Of a stretch of DNA of 64,000 nucleotides, positions 1 through 13,100 are shown piece by piece. The notes under the pieces were generated by a model, which did no database searches, was not told where the DNA came from, and was given only the letters and a program-made list of their open reading frames with translations. The stretch is from Larix kaempferi (lineage: Eukaryota > Streptophyta > Pinopsida > Pinales > Pinaceae). Both the position numbers and the translations under genes were made by a program. Every line of letters starts with the position of its first letter. Positions within the stretch are counted from its first letter, which is position 1. The stretch lies in assembly GCA_027924585.1 (NCBI GenBank), contig BSBM01000123.1:15702001-15766000 (forward strand). The letters run 5' to 3'.

Positions 1-3000
1 CATTCCCTGTGTTGTTGCTCATTCAGTATATACTATGGTGTGTATTCCCTTTCCCATATCCAAAGTGTCACAATGTTAAGTCAGTCAATCACCCTTTAGC
101 CTAGCCATTTTATTCTAAGCCTTCATCCTTCACTAGCAAATTGATCACAACTATGAAGTGAGTATGGTCCTGAAAGTCTAGTCTGAGTCATATAAATAAT
201 TAATGATTATATATTTGGATTTAGATCGCCAATAATGATTACTTTGTGTTATAATTGCTATTTGAATGAGTTGTACAGCATGCATTAACCTCTGACACTT
301 TGCAGCAGCTTCAGATAGTAGTCTGAGTTATATTGGGTCAATATTGACCTGGTCAAACCTAGTTTGACCAAGGTCAATCACAGGGCATGAGATTATTGGA
401 CCTTATGATGACGCAGGTAGATGATATATGGTCTATGTACATGTACATGATGGTTCTATGCATCAAATACAGGTTTATGACGATGATCTATGGTTTTCGG
501 CATTATTTGATCATTTACAGATTATTATTATTTCACCTGTTCCGGTATATTGGGTATATTATATGATCATGCAGAGAGCTATATGGTGTATGAGTACACA
601 TCTTGGATAGTTTTGGACCTTCTGAGTCCAATGAGACAGTCTATTTTCAGTTCCAAGTAGTTACGGTGATGATTTGGCCTCAGTAGGCTGTCCTAGTGGA
701 GTTTTGGTCTGTCGGAGACCCTGTCAGAGCAGAGATGATTTTTATTTGGTTCACCTAGGGTGCTGATGATGGAGGGGGTGGTCCAGCCACTTGTTTTTAC
801 CATATTACCCCCCTTCCGGACATACTGGTTCCCTCACCTTGACAGCACAGGCACTCCAGGAAGCATTTTGGGGCAGGTACACGCTTCCCGAGGCAGTTTT
901 GGATTGGTAGAAATGGCTACAGAGGAATTCAATTTGGGCTACTAAGGAAAATTTTTGGCATGGGATGATCAGTGATGATGAGTGGGATGTCTTCCGCACC
1001 TTCTCCAGCAGTTTCAGCTCCATCAGGGCCCACATCCATCACTTATGGCATTTTCTGATGATTTCTGAGGTCTTTTGAGGCCTACGATTTGTCCATAGAG
1101 GCACGATTTGTTATATTGATGACTATTTTGTTATTATTGTGCTATGGGGATTGACCAAGGGTGGCTAAAATTACCCCTTGGACCCACCATAAGCTTATTT
1201 TTATATTTTGTCATCATGATTTGGTGGGATCCCCTCTCCTAGGGCGATTTTGTCCACTTATTGTTATATTTTATGGTTGATCCATGTATTTTATTGTTGA
1301 GCTCATCTCAACCATTGATTAGATCTTTTGATCTTTTAATCTTAGCCACTCACGTAAAAAGTGGTTAGGATTATGCTCTCTCCCCATCCTATTTAAGGAG
1401 GGAGTCTCTCATTGTAAAATCATCTAGAGATTTTTGGCTCTTGGAATAAAATTTCTATCTTTTGGAGTACATGCTTGGGTTGGAGTGGATGTTGGTTGTT
1501 TTGATTGTAAATGCTTTTGTCCATTGCACTGGAGGATCTATTGTAGCTATCTTGCATATTTGCCATATCTTTTTACAGGTGGAGAAGACTTCTTCAACAA
1601 GTGCGAATTGGTGGGGAGGCTTGCCCTTCAAGCTTGGAGGAGGACGTTTTGGGTTAAACAGGGAATGGTTTTGTCTTTGCACCAACTATTCTTTGCTTAT
1701 CTCTTTCTTGCTTGTATCTACCTTCAACATGTTAAACTGATCGATGCTTTGCTCCTTGGTTATGACAGGTTAGAGGGACACATATGTGGCTTGGAAAAAT
1801 CGATTTTTGCAAGAGGGCTTCAAAAATTCTCCATTTGATCTTTGGCAAAAGTAATCCTCATCTCAACTAGCATTCATCTCTTCATCCAGGTATGCTCCAA
1901 AGGTATGATCTTCTTCTTCTTTGAATCATCCATAATTTCTAGATCATAAAAACCCTAATTAATCAAAACCCTCATTTTGGTTTTTCTTAGATCTAGCCTT
2001 GCTTTTGAAGAGATATTAAGAACCCACCTCTATAGCATCCACCCCTAGTTGGATCTATAGTTTGGTGGTGATTGGGCTAAAATTGACACACTTTTCAAGG
2101 CAATATAGCCCTCTTGAGGCAAATCGCACTTCCTTGGGAGAGGCTTGTTTGGTTAGATCTAGCATATGGGTAGGTGAGATCCCACTTGATTCGCAATCTA
2201 CATATTTAATAACCTACCCCTAGACTCTTACTTTGGTGATTTCTACCTTGTGGGCATTATTCCACATTTTAAGGGGTTAAAACCCCCTTTTGACCTACTT
2301 GGCACCTTAAAACTCAGATCTAGTAAGATCTAACCCTTGGATTGACTTGATTTTCTAGATCCACATAGATCAGTGCCTAAGCTACTTGGATCTACAATTT
2401 GGTGGCCATTGGATTTGATTTGACACACCTTATCCACCTTTTAGCCCTCCTTGAGCAAGGTCGCACTTCCTTGGGTGACTGAGTTTGCCCACTTCTAGGA
2501 CCTGGGTAGTTGAGATTTCGGTGGATTTGGAACAGGCATACCTTGAAACCTATATCTAGAGTATCATTTTGTGACGATCTGCCTTGTGGGTAGCATTCCT
2601 TGTTTTAAGGGATTGTGGTCCACTTGGGTCACTTAATGAAATCCTAGATCTAGCAAGATCCAACCACTTTACCTCAATTAGCCCACTTGTCTTGACCTCT
2701 AGGCGTCCCGATCTACACTTTGACATATCTTTTGACTCCATTGACCCATACAACAAGGCACTAGTCCTCCTTAGGCAAGTCGCACTCCTTGGGAATTGTG
2801 TCAAACCTTAGATCCCATATGTGGGTATTCCTAATTTCAACTTAGATCCATAGATCTACTCATTATATATCCTCTAGTGCCAATTGCATCCCTTAATTTC
2901 ACCTTGTGGGTCCATATTAAGCCATTTCACACATCCCAAGAAAGTAGGACCCACTTGTGTAACACATGGTACCATATCTTATCATTATAACTAATCATGT

Positions 3001-3338
3001 GTCCTAAATCATACATTGGTTGAAACACTAATCATTCCTCAAACCATCTTCAACCATACTTTAATTTCTTGGTCCACTTTACCTTGCATTGGTTTCCGTA
3101 ACTTACCATTTATTCATCCCTAGGAACCTTTGTTTGGGTCCAATCATCTTTGATTGGTTATAGGGTCTCCCCCTTGGTCTTGATTCATCTGGATCTAAAG
3201 TGAAGAATGCCTCGGTTGATGTGACTCCCACTTTGCATTAGGAACCGTGGCATCTCTTGGGTCACCTCTTTAGTTGTCCATCTCCTCTACTGTCCCGGAT
3301 GGGTACCACTAGGGGCAACTACAAGTTGTGTGATAACA
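1..3338 (+). repeat. LTR A1 (family A long LTR, 5' part outside window)
   Basis: This is the 3' three quarters of a long retrotransposon LTR. It aligns in the same orientation with about 11350-14700, and in reverse with about 33611-36400 and 59510-62840. A promoter-like box CTATTTAAGG lies at 1390-1399, followed by an AATAAA at about 1446. The LTR ends with TGTGATAACA at 3329-3338, the mirror of the family start TGTTATCACA, and is followed by gtac. Its ORFs (for example 1434-1838) are not conserved between copies, so I do not call them genes. Orientation follows the TATA-like box. The lineage is probably Ty3/gypsy, but no coding region is attached. Confidence 0.85.
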
Positions 3339-3342
3339 GTAC
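3339..3342. other. GTAC junction between two abutting LTRs
   Basis: The four bases gtac separate the end of LTR A1 (TGTGATAACA) from the start of another family A LTR (TGTTATCACA, 3343-3352). The other scorable A copies (A2, A3, A4) are also flanked by a gtac-containing site. Confidence 0.8.
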
Positions 3343-4105
3343 TGTTATCACATCAATAGTAGCCGGGCTACCATGATATTGTAGAGCAGTTTTGTCCCCG
3401 ACATGCATCAGTCCTTATTGATATGAGCCTACATTTTTGTCAGAGATGATCAGTGGCAGAGTACCCACAAAGACAATCAGAGTCATAGAGCAGCATCATT
3501 GGCTTGCCCTTGTCATTTTTGAGCCTCATGATCCCAGAGAGAGACTTCTTAGGCCATGGTCACTTTAGTAGTGCAGCAGAGGAGATGGCTGACATATCTT
3601 CCTTTGCCTTTCCAGACTATCAACGGCACTTCATATCCAGATGCAAAGATGACTGAGCAGGTATATGGCATGAGGTTTGTATGTGTATGTTGTATTTCCT
3701 AGTTATCTTAGTAGATGTGATTGGTCATATTTGGTAGCAGTGTGGTGATTATTTGTCCATTGGTTGCTTTTGGACTAACAATTGAATGGTTAAATAGCAT
3801 GATGTTAAGACTTAGGCATATGCTCAATAGTAGGGTTACCCCTTGTACAACTTAGCCCACTCCCCACTTATCTCTGGCACCACCTTTACACATGTCTTCC
3901 ATCCATACATTTATTTGCTATCCTGATTATCTCCCATGACTTGGATGAGAATTTTTGAGATCAAAGAGCTTTTTCCAACTTGACCTCTGTATTGGTATGG
4001 CCTCCATGTTATTTTGTGTCTCAGCTCTGAGTTGTGCGACAAAAAATTTCGAAGCCTTGACCCTACTGGGCCGAAGGAACCCGTCGGTGTTGGGTCCTAA
4101 GCTTA
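3343..4105 (+). repeat. LTR A5 (5' fragment of a family A LTR)
   Basis: It begins with the intact terminus TGTTATCACA and matches the first part of LTR A2 (from 10198). Shared blocks are the GTAGCnGGGC segment just after the terminus and the 'tgtctcggctct' type segment near 4015. Similarity fades at about 4.1 kb, where unrelated sequence begins. The 3' boundary is approximate. Confidence 0.7.
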
Positions 4106-5922
4106 GGTAAGTTGCGCTTCTGAAGCCTCAATCTTTCTAGTCAATTTCCCCCGATGTATGTTCCTGATTGTGGAAGACTCCCACCAGTTGACTCCATCAA
4201 ATATAGTATTTGTACTGGAACAATCATATAGTGAATATACCAGAATACAGGCCCACGTACTTGATTCAAGAAACTTGAAATGCAAAAATAATGAAGTCAT
4301 ACCTTGATCAAGGGTTTGGCACAATAGATCAAACCCATATGTAGAATGCACAACTAGATGTGCACTATAAACTATGTTAGCATTATCATCTAGAAGAACC
4401 CTATCACAAATTATTATACCTGCGAGCTCTTCAATCCCTTGAAGACAAGTCAAGTACGATTTGGAGGCAATTTCTTATGACAGCCATTGCATATACAGCT
4501 CTTCTATGTTAGATCTTACCAAATTTAAGTAGCCTTGTTGAATAGAAAAAAGAGCCATCCTAAGGTCACTAGGTTCAATAATGAAGAAGGCTCTGTTAAT
4601 TCTTCAAGTAATCGCCTATATAGACCAAAGAAGGAAATATTACAAGCTCTTCTTAGAAATCAACAATGTATTGTTTCTGTACTTAGGGTGGCACAAGCCT
4701 TAGCAAAATAATGCAGCCCTAGAGAAAAATTATTGCAAAAGGATGATCCAAGAAAACAATTTTTCTGCACCGTAAGATACAATGCCACTAGCTAATAGTT
4801 TTCTAATCATATAGCTGAAATGAGCCATGAAGAAGGATTAAAACCCTCAGATATCCTAAGAGATGATCAAGAACTCTAGATCTGAAGCCTTTAGGGCAAT
4901 GCCTCTAGACAATAATCTTCAGATCACTTGTAAAGAGAAAAACAGACCTGTAAACCCTAGTTCTGTAGCCCTTAGGGAAATGCGACTAGAGAAAATCAAA
5001 AATCTCCAAAACTTGTGGCTGAAAAATCTCCTCAAATAAATCAGAAAAAGAGTTATTTTAAACCCTTGTTCCACAGTGACAAATAATAGTGATGCCACCA
5101 GCAAATAGCCTTGGATCTGCCACTGAAAATTCCTGAAATAAAAATGAGTAAAGAAACCCTAATGCTGGGCACATCAAGCTATGGTCAATATGTCTGAAAA
5201 AGGTGCACAAAATAGCTGCAACGGCCTCAAACAAAGCACCCTTTTCCAGCCAACAATAACAAAGTGATAAAAAGCCCTAAAACCCACTGATTTAGAGATT
5301 CTTTCATATGCCAAAGTCTGATCACAAATAATAGCAGCATGAAGAGCCAAGAAGAAAACCAAACCAGAAGAGAAATAGATATAGAAAGGTTCACAGATGA
5401 TCTTACGGCACGTTGAAATCACAAACAAACGAGAGGACCAAATGGGACCATACAACCAACCCAAAAACCTGCAAATGTAAAGGAAAAAATAACACTAAAC
5501 AAGTGCACTAGAGTTGTCCCAAAGATGCTCTAGAGCAAGAAAAACACAACCATAGAACAAGAGAACACTAAAGATATAGTGTCCACAAGCCTAGTCACTT
5601 GTATAAAAGAATGATGCCCATATGCTAAAGAATGATCATAATATCACATGATCACACAAGATGATATTACAAATGAGGTTTGAGTTGTGTATCTATACAC
5701 AACTCAAGTAGGGCATTCTTCCTAGAGGGGTTAAGGGCCCACATAAGTAGGGAAAACTTCCCAGGGGTTATTGAAATTTGAACCTACATATCAAAATTGA
5801 ATAGGTTTCCCTTAACCATAACCTACTATTACAATAAATGATGGCCTTAGCCATAATTAATGCCCAACAAAATGATTTAGTGACACAATATGAGATGGTT
5901 GTGGCCACATGAAGATTACTTA
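4106..5922. other. Decayed sequence, no gene recognised
   Basis: The stretch is AT-rich with short unrelated ORFs on both strands (largest about 116 codons). It lies immediately 3', in minus sense, of a copia RNase H remnant, so part of it may be that element's 3' end and LTR. I could not identify LTR termini. Nothing here supports a host gene. Confidence 0.4.
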
Positions 5923-6192
5923 TTACACTATTCTCAATAGAATGAAGTAACAATGCACTTCCACATGCTTCATATATTGATGAAACACAAGGATTTTGGC
6001 CAAAGTCAAAACACTCTGTCTGTCACAATGAAGTGTAGTGGAGTCACCTTGTTCAACTTGCAAATTAGCAAGTATCCTCCTCAACCAGACCACCTCACAA
6101 GATGCAATCATGGTTTCCTTATATCTTACTTCCAAAGAAGAAAGTGCTTCTACATGTTTCTTTGCGCATGCAAGAAACAATGCATGTACCAA
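5923..6192 (-). pseudogene. Ty1/copia RNase H remnant
   Basis: The reading frame resembles the C-terminal RNase H region of copia polyproteins. In order it shows a degenerate KK..(V)ALSSLEVRY block where the family has SLSSTEAEY, then SCEVVWLRRIL, then HCDRQSVLTLAK where the family has CDNQSAIALAK, then VFHQYMKHVEVHCYF where the family has NPVFHQRTKHIEIDCHF. The Asn of the conserved Asp-Asn-Gln is replaced by Arg, and the usual glutamate-containing motif is degenerate. No reverse transcriptase is joined upstream (above 6192). It is a dead fragment on the minus strand. Confidence 0.75.
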
Positions 6193-6590
6193 GAATGAAA
6201 ATGTATCTTGTAGTGGACTTTCCTATCATCAATTCAACTTGCCCAATCTGAATTTGTGTAACCTATCAACTGGAAATCCTCCCCTCCACCATACAAGATG
6301 CCCTACTCTAAGGTACCTTGTACATACTGTTACCCCCATTTTGTCATGGGTGTCCACATGCGACTTTTATCACACATTCAATGGGCTTTGCAGGTTGATG
6401 GAGATGAGATTTGGCCTAGTTTGATGATATTGGTGCTTTAGACGGTTTTGGGTGAGGTGATATCTTGCTAAATGTGCATGCCTTCATTTGCTCTTGATCA
6501 CATGATGTCTATGGTCTAGCATTATTAGTACCTTGGGCTTGGTCTATTTTGGAGGTGTAATGGGGCCAATCCCTTTTATTTTCATGAGAC
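6193..6590. other. Unassigned repeat flank left of the hAT-like element
   Basis: No gene is visible. The sequence appears to continue on the other side of the inserted element (from 7796), because both flanks meet at the same 8-bp duplication. It was probably part of one older LTR-like repeat. Confidence 0.4.
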
Positions 6591-6598
6591 TTATTTAC
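6591..6598. repeat. 8-bp target site duplication, left copy (TTATTTAC)
   Basis: TTATTTAC occurs here and identically at 7788-7795, immediately outside the terminal inverted repeats. Eight bases is the size expected for hAT elements. Confidence 0.9.
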
Positions 6599-7787
6599 CA
6601 GTGTTATCAGAACCAGAGTGGAACCGGTAAAACAGGCTGGTCCGACCGGTTCACAGGCCCAACTGGTCCAGATTGGTGCCTGAACCAGAAAAACCAAAAA
6701 TCTGATTTAGACCGTCCCTGAACCGGCCGGTTCCATACGAAACCGGACCAAAACCGTCGAACTGGACGGTTTTGTCCGGTTCCGTACGGAACTGGCCGAT
6801 CCATACTTGGCCCTCCTATCTGTTTGGTAGTTGCCATATGTGACAAGGTTTTCATTTGTTTAATGGTTCAAATCTTGATGGATCATAGTTTTAAAGTCAA
6901 AATGACATAAAACATTTTCAAGCCCTATCTTTGTCATAATTCCTCTTGCAAATTAGAATGTGAACCTTGTGTTTGAAGGCTGGTCTGAGTCATTGATTCA
7001 TTTCTTATTTTTATAACAAGTCTTCACTTGCCACATCTCAAGGCAAATTTGCTTACCAAAATCGTTATTCAACAGGTTGCTATTGCTAACACACTTAAAG
7101 TTTGAATGTACTCAAGAATCATCTTTGGGTTACTCTTACCCACCACTATTATTTGGATGTATACAATCTAAGATTGATACTTGCAAGCGTCATATGGTTC
7201 ACTAATATTGGTTGTAATTACAAACCCTTTGTGACTTCATTCTTGACATTATGAGTACTTTGAATTTGATGTAAGTTGTTGAACTTGACAAAACTGATTT
7301 TATCTTGGCAAAATCCGAATACAAAACATAAGTATTATACTATGGGGTTTATATTTCTTGTCTCACTCTTGTTCTGAGATCAAACACAAGTCTAACTCTG
7401 ATATCTATAGCAGTAAGATCACTAAAGGATCTTACAAACTCATTTTGACGCACTTAATTGGGTTGTTCAGTATGATCATCGTATTGTTGTCCTCTTTATG
7501 AAAATTTAGAGCCTCTTTGTTGATGTATTTTGGTTCAGAACTTCAGAGATGCATCGCACTTGGTGCTATTTTGGTTATTTGCACCCATACTTGCTATATA
7601 TATGAGAAACTTTGCATATTTGTGTATTAATGGTTTGGATTCATGTGTATGCACATGAATATATATGTTTTTTACAAAATATGAATACTTTATGTATTTT
7701 TTAGTCAACCGGTTTTTTTCCGGTTCCGGTCCAGTTCACATTTTGGGCTCTATCGGTTCGATCACCGGTCCAATTCCGATAGCATTG
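6599..7787. mobile_element. Non-autonomous hAT-like DNA transposon, 1,189 bp
   Basis: The left end reads CAGTGTTATCAGAACC. The right end, read inward on the other strand, is CAATGCTATCGGAATT. The two agree at most positions over about 16 bases, and perfect TTATTTAC duplications flank them. Both subterminal zones are dense in ACCGG/CCGGT words (about 6620-6800 and 7708-7770), as in hAT elements whose transposase binds subterminal repeats. The interior has no transposase ORF; the longest frames (60-80 codons) are just the repeats translated. It is probably a deletion derivative mobilised in trans. The superfamily is inferred from the 8-bp duplication and the TIR pattern. Confidence 0.85.
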
Positions 7788-7795
7788 TTATTTAC
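7788..7795. repeat. 8-bp target site duplication, right copy (TTATTTAC)
   Basis: Identical to 6591-6598 and directly abuts the right terminal inverted repeat. Confidence 0.9.
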
Positions 7796-10003
7796 CCACT
7801 TTTGGGGGCTCCTATGATAGCACACAAGTTCACAAAAATAATATTTTATTAAGGGGTTGCTTATGGTCTAAACCATGAAGGTGGCTAAACTTTTATGTAT
7901 GGGGGCAAGGGTACATTATTAACCATTTTAAGGGAGCTTTCCTTTGTGCACACGAGTTCACAAAAATAATATTTTATTATACCTCTTCTCATTCATATGA
8001 TTCAAATATTAGGGAGTGGTTGATTCAAGCCACTTGATGGGGGCTCCTTTTGGCATGCATAATAAGGCAAAGGAATATTATTATTTTATGATGGGGCCAT
8101 CCCCTCCATGATTTATCATTTTGAAGACCATGCATTGAAGGATGGCATCCTTGTTTTACTTGCCATTTTTGACGTATGACATTCCTTGAGGGCCAACCTA
8201 TATTTAGATGGTTTGTTGCTACTTTGAGCAGTTGGAGGACGTTACCTTGGAGATAGCACATTTAATATTCAAGGAGTTTCTTTTGCACATGATTTATGGA
8301 GTTGGTTGAACCTTGACTTGGTTTTCCCCTTCATTTGATGAGGTCATCCCACTTTTAAGCCTTCACTGCACTCTATTCCATGCTGATTTTGCCCATCATA
8401 TGGACAATTTTCACACATACTCATGATGTTAGGAGGTCGATTCACATACTATGGGACCGTTTGTTGTATTGATGCTAATTTCACGAGGGCCAGTTGCATT
8501 TGGAGGTTTGTTTCAACCTTGTTTAGAGGGGCCACCCCTTATTTCAGCCTTGTGATATGAATATTGCAGCATTCTAGGAGGCCACAGCCTTGGAGAGGCC
8601 ACTTACCATGCCTTCATACCATATTTTGAGGAGGTCATTGGCATTTGGAGGTTGTTGTTCACACCATTGGCTGTGGACAGAGTATAGATTTAGTGGGACA
8701 GCCAGCTGTTGCAGGGGTTTGATCCACCTTTAGTGCACTTATATTGTTGTTGGGAGAATATTTAGGCCTGTTTCAACTTTTGAGAGGGAATTCTATCTTG
8801 GATCTTTTTTATACATGGATCTAGCATTATTTGGGCTGGCCATCACCCTATTGGAGGCCCCTCTCTTGAGGTTTGACTTGGTCTCTTCCCAACTTTGATA
8901 AAGGACATCACACTCTTCATGGATCTTCATGGATGGATACTTGTACATGTGGCTTTCACCACTCATATTTTATTGTATTAGTTGGAGTAGTGGAGTATTT
9001 TGATATTGTTTACTCCACCTTAGGCTAGATCTAGGAATCTATTATTATTTTATTGTAAAGGAAGTTGTTCTCCTCTCCTAAATAAGAGATCCTTTCCTTC
9101 ATTTGTACTCATGGTTGGATTTTGAGAGTTCCCTATCTATTGGAGCCTGATAAACATATCTTTCAAGGAGCAAATTGAATCGTAAGGTTTTCTTTTCCAT
9201 TCTAAGTGTGTTTTTCCTTGTTCTCATCTTTAATGTTGCAAGTGATTTGTAGAATAACTAGACTTCTAATTAGGACCATAGAAAGGCAAAATTGTCTTTT
9301 TGAAAGGGTTGTGAGAGAAAATGTACTCCAATCCTTTGTTAATTTATGCATGATTTATATTGTTATAGCATCTTGTCATTTGTAAGAGTATTTGCTTTCT
9401 AATACTTCATTGCATAATCCACACCCTAGTTACAATGTTTTGAGTTGCTCCTTTATGGGTTCTCCTAGTGATTTCTATTTATCATTTTGTAGCATGTTGG
9501 GGTTTATTTGTGGATCGTGAAAGAAGTCCTAATTTCCCTAACCCCTTTGTTGGACTAGCTTTCCTTGACTCCATTTGCCCTGGGGATTGGCACTAGTCTC
9601 CATGGTCCTCTCATCACCCCTTTATCATATACTACAGAAAAACATGTTTTGATAGGTAACCTCTTCACCTTGTCCTTCATTCTCAAAATCCTTAGCAGTC
9701 CTATTCTAGGGAATCCCCCCTTGGTTGGAGAAGAGCCAACCTAAATTGTAGGGAGGTAGTTACCAAGGTGACAGTGGGTAGGTTGCAACTAGGCTAGCCT
9801 TGTTTTTTGGGGGCTTTAACTACATATGCTAGTTCAAGTTGTAACACACCTCAAAACTCTCTTGGTTTTTGTCAAATGTCCATCCTTGGGAGTTGTCATA
9901 AACCTAGAGATATAGCTGACTAGAAACCTCAAGGTCCACATTGTGGTAGTCAGAGATAACAAGTTGCTTACCAAGTATCTCTATATTGACTTGTTAGCCA
10001 ATC
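7796..10003 (+). repeat. Unassigned LTR-like repeat
   Basis: No ORF of note. The text resembles the U3/R part of other LTRs in this window. Near 9078 a box CCTAAATAAGAG precedes a CTT/TTC-rich stretch, much as the TATA-like box of family A precedes its transcribed part. A motif 'catttggaggttt' recurs near 8498 and 8650. No clear termini were found. Confidence 0.4.
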
Positions 10004-10008
10004 AAGAG
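10004..10008. repeat. 5-bp target duplication of LTR C, left copy (aagag)
   Basis: aagag lies directly before TGTAATATCC and recurs at 15786-15790, directly after GGACATTACA. Confidence 0.85.
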
Positions 10009-10192
10009 TGTAATATCCCAAACTGATATTTTTTTCTTTTTATGAAGTTTTGTTGCTTGCTAGTAGTCTTAATGGCTAAGTATATGAAGGTAGTATGAAT
10101 GCATGTACTGATCTAAGCATGCATGCGCTTGCATGCAGATACATTAACCCAATAATCATAAATGCTATAAAATAGGGATAGAAGTTATGCAT

Positions 10193-10197
10193 GTACT
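10193..10197. repeat. 5-bp target duplication of LTR A2, left copy (gtact)
   Basis: gtact precedes TGTTATCACA here and follows TGTGATAACA at 14701-14705. Confidence 0.9.
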
Positions 10198-13100
10198 TGT
10201 TATCACAACATAGTAGCAGGGCCACTATTCTTGCTTAGCAGATATCTGCACATTCCAGAGCTTCCATTATTCAGAGCTTGGCTATGATGATTGTATATTT
10301 TGAGATCACTCATGATCAGAGCAGTGTATTATTCAGACTTATGTTAGACCTTGTGTCAAGGCTGAGCCTTGAGAGTTCAGATTTGATGACCGATGTGACC
10401 CTTTATCCCATACAGTTTCAGTTCAGTGTTCAAAGTTGTATTGAAGCAGTGTTTCAGATGATATATGATGATTATTATTGTGATGATGTTATATGACCTA
10501 TGGATATTTTATCATTGACTGTGGATTATTATCTTGTTAATTTAATCATGATCACAGCATCTGCTTGGTATATTATTCCTGATGTGGCAAACTGTTTAAA
10601 ATGAACTCTAAATTATAAAATGGACATTTACTTGCACATTTAGGTTGTTTGACAAAACTCACTGGTTTACCACCTTACATAGATATGGTCTTTCCTAACA
10701 CCAATTGTCTGCTAGTTTAGGCTCCATACTCATTTGACTCCATCCATACATGACTTTCCTTATTTTGACTTTAAACCTTGACCTATCTTATTTGACTTTC
10801 TGATACTGAGGACTTCCCCATTTTCTACCTCTGTGTTTGGAGCGCATCCCTGTATGTTCGGTGTCTCGGCTCTAAGTTGGTGACAAACTTGCCTTTGGTG
10901 AGTTGGATTGTAGGCCTAAATCATTCTGGTCGGTTGTCCCGATGTTTGGCATTGGCTCGAACTCCCCCTAGTCACTTGAGATGTTGTTGGCTAAAACTGA
11001 AAGCTCATGTACTACTTATGGAAACTTATAAATTCGCCCATGGAAATTAAAAAAAAGGGCAAGAGCGATGAACTGCTAAAAATACTCCTCGAAGAGTATA
11101 AGAAAGGTCCAAAAAGCAATGATTCTTAAAAGCTATATCTAAACAATTGCTGACCTTATATGTATATGAAAACATGCCCTGGATGCAAGCTGCAACTAGT
11201 TGTGCTTATCAGCACACCTGAGATCCGAAGGGTTATGTAGGCCAAAAAGGCCATGAAATGAAATTGAATGATCCTAATGAACCTGGATCAACTTGATGTA
11301 GACATGATGCCTAAGTTGAATAAGCACTCTCTAAACAACTTATCCATTTGTGAGGCACAGCCATCCCCCGTGTTATTTTGTCCAGCACAGAGTTTGTAGT
11401 TTTCCCCTTCTCCCAGTCCAAAGTATTTTTGAGTTGAGTAAGACAAGTCAACCCCTTGGCCTAACCTTGTTCCTAGCCTTCATCCTTCACTAGCAGTTTG
11501 ACCATGTCCAATGGGTGAGTTTGTCATTTGAACTATAGTGCAAGTAATTTCATGTAACAAAGGAATATGCTAACTTGATTAATGCCACTGAATGGATGTT
11601 ATACTTTGAGCTAAGCTGTGAGAATGATTAGAGGAACATGTCTTAGTCTACTGATATGATTTTTCCTTGGTTATATATGGACCTAGTCAAACCTAGTTTG
11701 ACTATGGTCATTTCTTGGGATCCGTGATGATGTGGGCCACATATGCTTATAGATGATGATTGATGGACCCACATACTCTTGATGATGATGCCATATGATG
11801 GATATATGATGCAGATGACGATTGATGCAGTTCAGTAGTTTTATTTATTACTTCAGATCATCAGATTATACACTGTCCATATATGGTGGACCCTACAGCT
11901 GGCCCATTAGGGCAACCCATGGTGTATGAGTACACATTCCTAGTGGATTTGGGTCTTCTGGATCCAATGAGACACTTATCTTTCAGTTCCGAACACTTCT
12001 GACAGTGATTGATGCAGTTTTACACTTGTTGACCATATTTGGGGCTGATTTCCCAGCCTGAGCAGCAGGGGCCATGAGAGGCCAGTTCACCTAGGGCGCT
12101 GTATGAGGAGGGGGTGGTCCAGCCACTTGTTTTTACCATTTACCCCCCCTTCTGGAGAGCCTAGTGGGCTCAGTTGGACAACGTAGATGCCCTGGGTGGC
12201 AGTTTTGGCACTTTCACAGTTACCGAGGCAGTTAAAAAAATGGGATAAAGTGGTCACTGAGGAATTCGATTTGGGCAATTGAGGCAAGGTTTTGGCACTT
12301 GGTTTTCACAGAGGTCTTCCAGGGTGATCCCACTATCTTCAAGCCAGTTTTCACCATGTGGGTAGGCCCACAGCGATCGCAGGAGGTCTTTTACTGCTTG
12401 TCTGTCACAGATTTTGAGGACAGATTTGATCATTTATATTATCTTGGACATATTTTATTATTTTATTGTGCCTTAGGGATGAGCTAGTAAGGATTGATGC
12501 CTCCTAGCCCCACCATGTGCTTCTTATGTTATGTTCTAGTCATTATGAGGTGGATTTTTGTACTTTTACCCCTCTAGTTGATGATGTCATCCTCACTTTG
12601 TACCATTTAGTTAGGGCGTCATCATTATATTAGGTGATCCATGTGATATATTGTTATGATTCATTATTAGCCATTGATCATGTATTGAGATCTTTTAATC
12701 TCAACCACTCATTTGATGTAGTATTGTAAAGTGGTATAGGGTTTTGGTCTTTGTTATCCTATATAAGGAGGATACCCCCTATTGTATAGCTCACCTTTGG
12801 AGCTCTGGAATATTGGAATAGAACACTTCTTTGTGGAGCATATCTCTCTTGTCTTGTGGATTCTCTTGCATCTTGAGTATACAATATCTCTTCTATGTAT
12901 CATTGTGGGTTTTGGTTCTACAACTATTTGTCTTGCAGGGAAGTCAAATTGGTGGAGAGGAGGGCGATTTCTTGAGGGTTATTGTTGGACGGATCCACAT
13001 ATTCTCTCTTGGGTTGATCTTGTGACAGGGAGTATCATTATTGTATCTTCGTGACATAGTTGATGCTTTCTATTACATCTTTCTATCATTTTCATAATCA

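Noticed and set aside
1434-1838. 134-codon plus-strand ORF in LTR A1
   Set aside because: The same region in A2, A3 and A4 does not keep the frame, and it overlaps the LTR's promoter-proximal noncoding sequence.
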